Assembly: GCA_041394885.1 (NCBI GenBank)
Contig: JAWKHI010000005.1
Location: 124,001 to 188,000, forward strand
Source: DSOI01 sp041394885
GTDB taxonomy: Bacteria; Acidobacteriota; Terriglobia; Bryobacterales; Bryobacteraceae
Direction: 5' to 3'
DNA length: 64,000 nt
Numbering within the stretch: position 1 is the first letter of the stretch; every line of letters starts with the position of its first letter. The position numbers were made by a program, and so were the translations under genes. The notes beneath the pieces were generated by a model that saw nothing but the letters and a program-made list of their open reading frames with translations, searched no databases and was not told where the DNA came from. Shown here piece after piece: positions 21,461 through 28,623 of the stretch.

Positions 21461-22305
21461 GCTGCCGCACCGTGGGCACCATCGCCGATCTGCGAAGGCA
21501 TCTGGCGCGCGCCCGGGGCGAGAATCAGGAGATCGGCCTGGTGCCCACCATGGGTGCCATGCATCGCGGGCACGCGGCTTTGATCGAACGCGCGCGCGAT
21601 GAGTGCGGCGTCGTTGCCGTTTCGCTGTTCGTCAATCCCACCCAGTTTGACCGCAAGGACGACTTTGACCGCTACGCCCGCGGCCTTCCCGCTGACCACG
21701 CTCTCTGTGACGAATTGGGCGCCGATTTCCTCTTCGCTCCATCCGTCGAGGAGATGTACCCGCGGCCCGGCTGCGTCCACGTCGACCCCGGCAAGCTGGC
21801 CGATCACCTCTGCGGCGCGTTCCGGCCCGGCCACTTCCGCGGCGTGGCCACCGTCGTCGCCAAGCTGTTCCACATCGTCCAGCCCAGCCGCGCCTATTTC
21901 GGACGCAAGGACGGGCAACAATTGGCGATCATCGAGCGCATGGTGGCGGACCTCGACATACCCGTCGGCATCGTGCCCGTGGACACCGTACGCGAACCCA
22001 GCGGGTTGGCTCTGAGCTCCCGCAACGAACGGCTCTCGCCCGAAGGGCGCCGTTCAGCCGCCGTGCTGTATCGCGCTCTGTGCGCGGCGCGCGACTCACT
22101 CGAGCGCGGGAGCCTCGCCGCCGTGGAAGCCCTCGCCGCCGCGCAGCCCATCCTCGGCGCCGAGCCGGGCGTCAAAGTGGAGTACTTCGAGATCGTTGAT
22201 CGCGCTGACTTGCAGCCCGTGGCGGCGATCGAAGGCCCGGTTATGATCGCGATCGCCGCGTGGGTGGATGGCACCCGGCTGATCGACAACGTCACTTATG
22301 GCTAA
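21457..22305 (+). CDS. panC: Pantoate--beta-alanine ligase (pantothenate synthetase)
   Basis: A 282-residue enzyme that joins pantoate and beta-alanine with ATP to make pantothenate. Motifs are typical: LVPTMGAMHRGHAALI (the HIGH-like ATP site), VSLFVNPTQF, FRPGHFRGVATVVAKLF, YFGRKDGQQLAII (KMSKS-like region) and EPSGLALSSRNERLS. The start is the ATG at 21457 that overlaps the panB stop by three bases, so the two are translationally coupled. Length and motif order match the family. The next gene begins eight bases before this one ends. Confidence 0.96.
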   Translation: MSCRTVGTIADLRRHLARARGENQEIGLVPTMGAMHRGHAALIERARDECGVVAVSLFVNPTQFDRKDDFDRYARGLPADHALCDELGADFLFAPSVEEMYPRPGCVHVDPGKLADHLCGAFRPGHFRGVATVVAKLFHIVQPSRAYFGRKDGQQLAIIERMVADLDIPVGIVPVDTVREPSGLALSSRNERLSPEGRRSAAVLYRALCAARDSLERGSLAAVEALAAAQPILGAEPGVKVEYFEIVDRADLQPVAAIEGPVMIAIAAWVDGTRLIDNVTYG

Positions 22306-22882
22306 ACGGATCCTCCTCGCCGCCGCCGCGATTGCCGTTGTGCTCGCGGGCGTCGCCTTCGTGTTCGGGCTGCGCTGGGCCGGGCAATACGCCGTCCGCC
22401 GCACGGCGGACCCGGCTGCCGTCGTCCGCGAAATCCGCGCGCTCCAGGAACTGATCTCGGTAAAGTTCCGCGTGCAAAAAGTGGTCGGCTTGGAGGAGTT
22501 GAAGTTTCCAGTTGGGGCGGAGAAGCTCCTGCTGATCGTGCAGGCCGATGTATTGGCCGGCATCGATCTGGGCGAACTGAAGGAAAGCGACGTGACCCGC
22601 AAGGGCGATCTCGTGGTGGTGCGCCTCCCGGATCCGAAGATTCTGCACGTGGTGGTCGACGAAAAGGCCACCCGCGTGTGGGACCGCCAGGTGACGTGGT
22701 GGACACCCTGGGTGCCCTATAACAACGACCTCGAACGGCAGGCGCGGCTCGCCGCCGACAAGGCGATTCGCGAGGCCGCCCTCGACATGGATATACTCGG
22801 CGAGGCGCGGCGCAACGCGGAACGCACCATCCGGGCTCTGCTGCGCGCGATGGGGATCGAGGCCGTGGCCGGAAAGTCCTGA
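22298..22882 (+). CDS. DUF4230 domain-containing membrane-anchored protein
   Basis: A 194-residue protein with an N-terminal membrane anchor (ILLAAAAIAVVLAGVAFVFG) and a DUF4230 body: ALQELISVKFRVQKVVGLEE, KLLLIVQADVLAGIDLGELK, then DLVVVRLPDPKILHVVVDEK and a C-terminal helix LDMDILGEARRNAERTI. The family has an SPFH-like or barrel-like strand pattern and unknown function. The start overlaps the end of panC by eight bases and the next gene follows after four bases, so it is in the pan operon by position, although no metabolic link is known. Confidence 0.8.
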   Translation: MAKRILLAAAAIAVVLAGVAFVFGLRWAGQYAVRRTADPAAVVREIRALQELISVKFRVQKVVGLEELKFPVGAEKLLLIVQADVLAGIDLGELKESDVTRKGDLVVVRLPDPKILHVVVDEKATRVWDRQVTWWTPWVPYNNDLERQARLAADKAIREAALDMDILGEARRNAERTIRALLRAMGIEAVAGKS

Positions 22883-22886
22883 CACC

Positions 22887-24908
22887 ATGACATCATCCTC
22901 AATCGTCTTGCTGCTCTCCCTGGCCGCGTTGCCCCTGGTCTCGGCGCAGACCAAGAGCGGCAAGAAGAGCACGCCTCCGCCCATTGTGCCGACGGCGAAA
23001 GAGAAGGCGGCCGTGCTCGAAAAGACGCAGCGGATCGAAGCGATCCTGGAGGGCCTGCGCAATGCCGATCCGGCCGCCGCCGCCGATGTCGCCATCTACG
23101 CCAAGGCCGGCCGCTGGCTGGAGGAGTTCCCCGACACTTACTTTACGCAGGAAGGCATCGCCCAGGCGCTGACGGCCCTCGACGAGGGCTTCGCCCGCGC
23201 CGTCGAATTGAAAGCGGGACGCGCGCCTTGGGTTCAGGCCAAGGGCCGAAAGATCCTCGCCTTTCGTTCGGACCTCGATGGCTCGCTGCAACCCTACGGA
23301 GTGAGCGTGCCGGAGTCCTACGATGGATCGCGCCCGGTTCGTTTGTACGTCTGGCTGCATGGCCGCTCGCCGCGCCTCACCGAAGCGAGCTTTCTCGCCA
23401 GCTACCCCAAGCCCGTCAATCCCAAAGGCACCGCCTACACCGCCGATATCGGACAGATCCAGATCGACGTCTACGGCCGCTGGAACAATGCGAATCACTG
23501 GGCGGGCGAAGTGGACGTGTTCGAAGCCATTGAGGCGGTGAAGAAACGCTACCGGATCGACGAAAAGCGCATTCTGTTGCGCGGGTTTTCCATGGGCGGC
23601 GCCGGCGCGTGGCATATCGCGCTGCACCATCCGGATCGCTTCGCCGCCGCCGAGATCGGCGCCGGAACCTGGCCGCGCCGTTCGTCGATGCCCGGGTTCC
23701 CGCACTATCAAGAGGCGGTGCTGCGCATTTGGGAAAACATCAACGATTGGGCCTTGAACGCGTTCAACATCCCGATCGCGGGCCATGACGGCGATAGCGA
23801 TACGCAAGTGGCTTCGATTCCTCCGCCGCCCCCCGGGACGCCCTCACGCGGGCAGCTCGAATCATCGATAAAGATTCGCGAGCAATTGGCCAAGGAGGGA
23901 TTCCCCAGCACCGGCGATCCCTTCGACATGGCCGCCAAGGGTACGCCCTCAGTGTTCTTCATCTCTGAAAACACCGGCCACGGTGTCAGCCCGCTGGTGC
24001 GCGGCAAGCTCGACGCATTCCTCAAGCACTGGGGTGACCGTGGTATTCAATCGCCGGACCGTGTGAAGTTCCTCACCTACACTACGCGCTACAACCGCGC
24101 GCACTGGGTTTCCATCGAAGAGATGGATCGCCACTACGAGCGCGCCGATGTGGACGCCCGCCGGTTGGATGGCGGCGCGCGCTATGAGGTGACGACCCGG
24201 AATGTGGCGCGGCTGTCGCTGCGTGAAACCGGGCGCGCGAAGTCGGTCCGGATCGATGGACGCGCGATCAAGGTGAAGGCCTCGCCCGCGATCGTGCTGG
24301 AAAAGCGGAATGGCGTTTGGGAGGAGGAAGGACCGCCTCGCCCCACGCTCGTCGCCGTACTTCGCAAATCGCACGGGCTGTCAGGCCCGATTGACGACGC
24401 CTTTCTCGATCCGTTCCTGCTCGTCCGGCCCACGGGACGGGCCTGGAACGAGGCCGCGAATCAACAGGCGCTCCGCATACTGGCCCGGTTCGATACTCGC
24501 TATGCGCGCTGGTATCGCGCTCATCCCCGCGTCAAGGATGACACCGCTGTCACGCAGGCGGATTTGGCCCGCTACAACGTGGTGCTGTTCGGCGACCCCG
24601 GCAGCAATCAGTGGATCGCGCGTCTCCAAGCGCAATTGCCGCTGCAATGGTCCCGCACGTCGATCCGCATCGGCCCGAACGCATACCCGGCCGCCGATCA
24701 TCTGCCTCTGATGATCTACCCGAATCCCGCCGCACCCGGACGCTACGTCGTGCTCAACTCCGGCCTCACCATCGACGATGGCGAATACCCGCGCGACTAC
24801 AGCATGCCCCGCTACGGGGACTTCGCCGTGGTGAAGACCAACTCTGCCGTGGACCTGCCGCCGCCGGTCGAAGCCGGGTTGTTCGACGAATTCTGGCGCG
24901 TCCCGTAG
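22887..24908 (+). CDS. Secreted alpha/beta hydrolase (prolyl-oligopeptidase/esterase-like) with long C-terminal extension
   Basis: A 673-residue protein with a signal peptide (MTSSSIVLLLSLAALPLVSA). A helical N-terminal part of about 110 residues is followed by the hydrolase fold: RPVRLYVWLHGRSPRLTEAS, ANHWAGEVDVFEAIEAVKKR, RILLRGFSMGGAGAWHIAL, where G-F-S-M-G-G is the nucleophile elbow. ISENTGHGVSP may supply the His. The last 250 residues contain a beta-rich region and a segment with ARYNVVLFGDPGSNQWIARL, as in large planctomycete and acidobacterial secreted hydrolases. The substrate is unknown; it is likely an ester or peptide at the cell surface. Confidence 0.8.
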   Translation: MTSSSIVLLLSLAALPLVSAQTKSGKKSTPPPIVPTAKEKAAVLEKTQRIEAILEGLRNADPAAAADVAIYAKAGRWLEEFPDTYFTQEGIAQALTALDEGFARAVELKAGRAPWVQAKGRKILAFRSDLDGSLQPYGVSVPESYDGSRPVRLYVWLHGRSPRLTEASFLASYPKPVNPKGTAYTADIGQIQIDVYGRWNNANHWAGEVDVFEAIEAVKKRYRIDEKRILLRGFSMGGAGAWHIALHHPDRFAAAEIGAGTWPRRSSMPGFPHYQEAVLRIWENINDWALNAFNIPIAGHDGDSDTQVASIPPPPPGTPSRGQLESSIKIREQLAKEGFPSTGDPFDMAAKGTPSVFFISENTGHGVSPLVRGKLDAFLKHWGDRGIQSPDRVKFLTYTTRYNRAHWVSIEEMDRHYERADVDARRLDGGARYEVTTRNVARLSLRETGRAKSVRIDGRAIKVKASPAIVLEKRNGVWEEEGPPRPTLVAVLRKSHGLSGPIDDAFLDPFLLVRPTGRAWNEAANQQALRILARFDTRYARWYRAHPRVKDDTAVTQADLARYNVVLFGDPGSNQWIARLQAQLPLQWSRTSIRIGPNAYPAADHLPLMIYPNPAAPGRYVVLNSGLTIDDGEYPRDYSMPRYGDFAVVKTNSAVDLPPPVEAGLFDEFWRVP

Positions 24909-24935
24909 ACTTGTGTGGCGATGGCCCCGCGCGTG

Positions 24936-24941
24936 TAGCAT
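24936..24941 (+). promoter_or_regulatory. Candidate -10 element (TAGCAT) for the SmpA-like gene
   Basis: TAGCAT ends eight bases before the ATG at 24950. The spacer AGAAGAAA is purine-rich, so it could instead be a weak ribosome site; both readings are possible. Confidence 0.3.
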
Positions 24942-24949
24942 AGAAGAAA

Positions 24950-25846
24950 ATGCGCGCAACGTGGTTCGTGCTCGCGGCCGCTCTTCCCGCCTTTGGACAG
25001 AGCGAGCAGGCCCTCAAGGCATTCTTCGAGGGTAAACAGGTCCGCGTGAAGATCGATATGCCCGCCACGCACGACGGCGTCGATGTAACGCCCGGCAGAA
25101 CGCCCGCGATCGATTTCAGGAGCTACTCCCAGCGTGTCAAGAACGCAGGCACGGCCTTGCGCAACGGCGATTCCGTCATGGTGACGCTCGTGCGCGTCAA
25201 GTCGAAGAACATCGAGTTCCAGTTGGGCGGCGGCGGCTATGGCACCGCCGGCGATGAGTCGGCCTCGGTGAGCCTGCCCAGCGTGAGCAAGAGCCGGCGC
25301 GAAAGCGATCTCGAAAAGTCGCTCAAGACGGAGAAAGATCCCAAGCAGCGCGACGCGATGAGCCGCGAGCTCTCCCGGTTGAAGGATTCCCGGCAACGCG
25401 AGGAAACGTACCGGCGCGCTGAGCAGACCCGCCTCACTGAGATGAAGAAGATCCAGATCCGCGAAAAGGCGCTTCAGGCCGGGTCTCGCTTCAATATCTG
25501 GTTTCCTTCGGATCGCTTGAAAGAAGCCGTGCCGGATCCGCCGGAGTTGATGGCGATGCTTGCCGAATATGTCGAGTTCGACGCTGCCGGAGACCGCTCC
25601 GCTCCCGCCCAAAGATTGGAATCCTCCCCCGGGATCGACCCGCCGGATCGGCTCCTGCTGACCGTCGTCAAGCGCGGTCAAACCCGCGGAACGGTGCATG
25701 AGCGCCTCGGCAAACCCGAAGCCGTGCGGGATCGCCAGGAGGGCTCTCTCACTGTCCACGAAGAGCGGTTCCTCACACCCGACGAGATTGTCGAAGTCGA
25801 GTTCATCAACGACGTCGTGGTCCGTTACAGGATCACGTCGCGCTAG
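24950..25846 (+). CDS. Secreted hypothetical protein with C-terminal SmpA/OmlA-like segment
   Basis: A 298-residue protein with a short signal peptide (MRATWFVLAAALPAFG). Residues 25-95 form a beta-rich unit (GKQVRVKIDMPATHDGVDV, MVTLVRVKSKNIEFQLGGGG). Residues 105-165 are a highly charged helix likely to be a coiled coil (SRRESDLEKSLKTEKDPKQR, REETYRRAEQTRLTEMKK). The end, RGQTRGTVHERLGKPEAV with EIVEVEFINDVVVRYRI, looks like the SmpA/OmlA/BamE fold that predicts fast-evolving lipoprotein-like pairs. I do not know the function. The gene converges on tex. Confidence 0.65.
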   Translation: MRATWFVLAAALPAFGQSEQALKAFFEGKQVRVKIDMPATHDGVDVTPGRTPAIDFRSYSQRVKNAGTALRNGDSVMVTLVRVKSKNIEFQLGGGGYGTAGDESASVSLPSVSKSRRESDLEKSLKTEKDPKQRDAMSRELSRLKDSRQREETYRRAEQTRLTEMKKIQIREKALQAGSRFNIWFPSDRLKEAVPDPPELMAMLAEYVEFDAAGDRSAPAQRLESSPGIDPPDRLLLTVVKRGQTRGTVHERLGKPEAVRDRQEGSLTVHEERFLTPDEIVEVEFINDVVVRYRITSR

Positions 25847-25860
25847 GCGGCGATACCGCT

Positions 25861-28143
25861 TTAGCGATTGCGCCAGCGATTGGCGAGCTGATCCAATTTG
25901 TCCTGCATACTGGGCGCCGGACGAGCCTCCTGCCGCGGCTTGCCCCCGCCCCGCGGCTGTGGCTTTTCCCCTTTGGTGAGGGCCTTCATCGAAAGCGCAA
26001 TCCGCTTCGTCTTGGCGTCGGCCGACAACACCTGCACCTTTACGATCTGGCCAACCTTCACCACTTCGGACGCGTCCGCCACGTAGCGGTTTGCGAGCTC
26101 ACTCACATGCACCAGGCCGTCCTGATGCACGCCGACATCGACGAAGGCGCCGAAGCGCGTGACGTTGGTCACCACGCCCTCGAGCGTCATTCCAGGCTGG
26201 AGATCCGAGATCTCCTTCATATCCTCCCGGAAGTTGGGCGCGACGAATTGGCTGCGCGGATCGCGGCCCGGCTTTCGCAACTCGTCCACGATGTCGCGCC
26301 AGGTGAACACGCCGATCGACTTCGAATCGGCGCCCTTGGCCGCCACCCTCTCCACCAGCTCCGGCTGCCGGATCAAGTCGTCGATCGACACCCCGAGCCC
26401 CGCCGCCGCCTCCTCCACCGCCGCGTAGGACTCCGGATGGACCCCCGTCATGTCGAGCGGATTGTCGCCACCGCGGATCCGCAGGAATCCGGCTGCCTGC
26501 TCGAACGTCTTCGGACCCACCCCCGGCACGGCCATCAGTTGCATCCGGGACTGGAATCTTCCGTTTTCATTCCGGAATTCGACGATCTTCAGTGCGGTTC
26601 GTTCATTCACACCCGCCACGTAGCGAAGCAGCGCCCACGACGCCGTGTTCAGATCCACGCCCACCCGGTTCACGCAGCTCTCGACCGTGGCTTCGAGCGA
26701 TTGATGGAGCTGCCGTTGATCCACGTCATGCTGGTACTGCCCGACACCGATCGCCTTCGGGTCGATCTTCACCAGTTCCGCCAGCGGGTCTTGCAGCCGG
26801 CGGCCGATCGAGATCGCGCCGCGCACGGTGAGGTCCAGATCGGGGAACTCCTTGCGGGCAATGTCGGACGCGGAATAGACGGACGCGCCGGATTCGCTCA
26901 CCACCACCGGGAAAACGCCCGACAGGCCTGACTCACGCAACATCTGGCGCACGAATGCATCGGTTTCGCGCGAAGCCGTCCCGTTGCCGATCGCGATCGC
27001 CTTCACGTCATGCCGCTCGATCATCTCCTTGACGATGCGCGAGGCGCCGGCGATGTCCTTCTTCGGTTCATGCGGATAAATCACCGAGTGTTCGAGAAAT
27101 TTTCCCGTCTCGTCGATCACCGCCAGCTTGCAGCCGGTGCGCAGCCCCGGGTCAACGGCCAGTACGTTGAGTTGCCCCGCCGGCGGCGCCAGCATCAGGT
27201 TCTCCAGATTCTCACGGAACACCTTGATGGCCTCGGCGTCGGACCGCTGCTTCAACTCCATGCGGACCTCGGTTTGGATCGACGTATTCAACAGCCGCTT
27301 CCATGCGTCTTCGATGGCCGTCAGCAGTTGCGGAGTCCAGTCGCCCTGTTCGCGATGGATGGCGAGCCGCAGGTGTTGCACGGGCCGTTCCGGATCGAGC
27401 TCAATGGAGAAGTACAGGATGCTCGACGATTCGCCGCGCCGGATAGCCAACATGCGGTGCGAAGGGATGGCCTTGGCAGGCTCGCGATAGTCGTAGTAGA
27501 GCTTGAACTTCTCGTCCGGATCCTGCGCGTCCATGGCCTTGCGGCTGGCGACGATTCCTTCGTCGAGCATCATCTGCCGGAGCGCTTTCCGGAAGTCCGC
27601 ATTCTCGCTGATCCACTCGGCGACGATGTGGCGCGCGCCTTCGAGCGCATCTTCCGCGGTGGCTACTTCTTTTTCTGGATCCACCAGTGACGCCGCCAAC
27701 TGCTCCAGGGACTGCTCGCCCGCGGTCTGGTTCCAGATGTAGAGCGCGAGCGGCTCCAGGCCCTTTTCGCGCGCGATCGTGGCCTTGGTCCGCCGTTTCG
27801 GCTTGTAGGGCAGGTAGAGATCCTCGAGTTCGGTGCGCTGCATCGTGGCTTCGATGCGTGCTTTCAGCTCCGGAGTGAGTTTCCCTTGTTCCTCGATCGA
27901 GGCCAGGATCGTCTTTCTCCGGTCTTCGAGCTCGCGGAAGTAGGCCAGCTTTTCCTGGATGTCCCGAATCTGCACTTCGTCGAGGTTTCCCGTGGCCTCC
28001 TTTCGGTAGCGCGCGATGAAGGGGACGGTGCCGCCTTCGTCGAGCAGCCCGATGGTGGCGATCAACGCCTGCATCGTGATCTTCAGTTCATTGCAAATGT
28101 GGAGAAGAATCTCCGTGCCGAGGGGAGAGGAGGGTGAACTCAT
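25861..28143 (-). CDS. tex: Tex family RNA-binding transcription accessory protein
   Basis: A 760-residue protein close to the normal Tex length. Order of parts: Tex_N helices (GGTVPFIARYRKEATGNLDE), the YqgF-like RNase-H fold (LAVDPGLRTGCKLAVIDETG, HDVKAIAIGNGTASRETDAF), HhH motifs (VGVDLNTASWALLRYVAGVN, RMQLMAVPGVGPKTFEQAAG), and a C-terminal S1 RNA-binding domain (TLEGVVTNVTRFGAFVDVG to KRIALSMKAL), then a Lys/Gly-rich tail. Tex is a widely conserved nucleic-acid-binding protein linked to transcription and stress or toxin expression. A TACCCT hexamer lies five bases before the ATG, and there is no Shine-Dalgarno sequence. Confidence 0.95.
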   Translation of the reverse strand: MSSPSSPLGTEILLHICNELKITMQALIATIGLLDEGGTVPFIARYRKEATGNLDEVQIRDIQEKLAYFRELEDRRKTILASIEEQGKLTPELKARIEATMQRTELEDLYLPYKPKRRTKATIAREKGLEPLALYIWNQTAGEQSLEQLAASLVDPEKEVATAEDALEGARHIVAEWISENADFRKALRQMMLDEGIVASRKAMDAQDPDEKFKLYYDYREPAKAIPSHRMLAIRRGESSSILYFSIELDPERPVQHLRLAIHREQGDWTPQLLTAIEDAWKRLLNTSIQTEVRMELKQRSDAEAIKVFRENLENLMLAPPAGQLNVLAVDPGLRTGCKLAVIDETGKFLEHSVIYPHEPKKDIAGASRIVKEMIERHDVKAIAIGNGTASRETDAFVRQMLRESGLSGVFPVVVSESGASVYSASDIARKEFPDLDLTVRGAISIGRRLQDPLAELVKIDPKAIGVGQYQHDVDQRQLHQSLEATVESCVNRVGVDLNTASWALLRYVAGVNERTALKIVEFRNENGRFQSRMQLMAVPGVGPKTFEQAAGFLRIRGGDNPLDMTGVHPESYAAVEEAAAGLGVSIDDLIRQPELVERVAAKGADSKSIGVFTWRDIVDELRKPGRDPRSQFVAPNFREDMKEISDLQPGMTLEGVVTNVTRFGAFVDVGVHQDGLVHVSELANRYVADASEVVKVGQIVKVQVLSADAKTKRIALSMKALTKGEKPQPRGGGKPRQEARPAPSMQDKLDQLANRWRNR

Positions 28144-28148
28144 GCGAG

Positions 28149-28154
28149 AGGGTA
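28149..28154 (-). promoter_or_regulatory. Candidate -10 element (TACCCT on the minus strand) for tex
   Basis: Five bases separate the hexamer from the tex ATG at 28143. It fits the TANNNT pattern but has a GC-rich centre, so it is a weaker candidate than the others. Confidence 0.25.
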
Positions 28155-28227
28155 ACTCGAACAGGATCGCACACCTGCCGGTCTGGTTGTAGCTGGAGAC
28201 TCGCGGTGAGACCCAAACGGGCTCTTC

Positions 28228-28335
28228 CTAAGGAATCAGCGCTTCCAATCCGGCGGCGTGGTACTTCTTTGACGGTTTTCGGGTGCAGCAGCCTCGCCTC
28301 GCCTCCACAACGGTCAGGCGGGGCAGCCTAGGCAT
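28228..28335 (-). pseudogene. HicA-like toxin remnant with internal deletion
   Basis: The ATG at 28335 opens MPRLPRLTVVEA, the exact style of a HicA/YcfA N-terminus. The following bases encode, in a neighbouring frame, LLHPKTVKEV and then AAGLEALIP before the stop at 28228, which resemble the C-terminal segment of HicA (a G/K-rich turn then SILKQAGL). About 40 residues in the middle are missing, including the region that carries the catalytic His (GSHxxW-like). Only 35 codons remain in the ATG frame. The start overlaps the stop of the HicB-like gene by eight bases. The toxin is therefore very probably dead. Confidence 0.6.
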
Positions 28336-28549
28336 GGACTTCGACGGCGGTAGTCAAGATTACTTGCCGAAGGGCCGTGGAACGCTCTTCCTCGGAGAGC
28401 GTTTCCAGAAAGAGCTCGATTGCTTCCCGGACATTAGCCAAGGCCTCCTCAACGGTTTGGCCCTGGGAATGGTATCCCTTCAGTCCCGGACACCACGCAT
28501 AGCATCCATCGTCGTCCTGTTCGATCACGACACTGACCTTGCGCTTCAT
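28328..28549 (-). CDS. HicB-like antitoxin
   Basis: A 73-residue protein with the HicB RNase-H-like fold: KRKVSVVIEQDDDGCYAWCP, GLKGYHSQGQTVEEALANVR, EAIELFLETLSEEE. The pattern of an N-terminal strand, D/E-x-G-x-Y/W-x-A/W-x-C/V-P, a G-x-x-x-G-Q/D-T turn and a helix EALANVREAIEL is that of HicB_lk antitoxins. No DNA-binding C-terminal extension is present. In intact loci it neutralises the mRNA-cleaving HicA toxin and represses the operon. Here the partner hicA, which overlaps its stop, is truncated. Confidence 0.85.
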   Translation of the reverse strand: MKRKVSVVIEQDDDGCYAWCPGLKGYHSQGQTVEEALANVREAIELFLETLSEEERSTALRQVILTTAVEVHA

Positions 28550-28623
28550 TCCTATATTTTTGGTCCCATGATTGTGTGACACTCGGGTTCGATCGACCAT
28601 GTGGCATCCCACGGACAGTCCAC

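Noticed and set aside
28134..28331. Plus-strand 65-codon ORF opposite the hicA remnant
   Set aside because: It is the complement of the hicA region with no ribosome site and an Arg/Ser-rich shadow composition.
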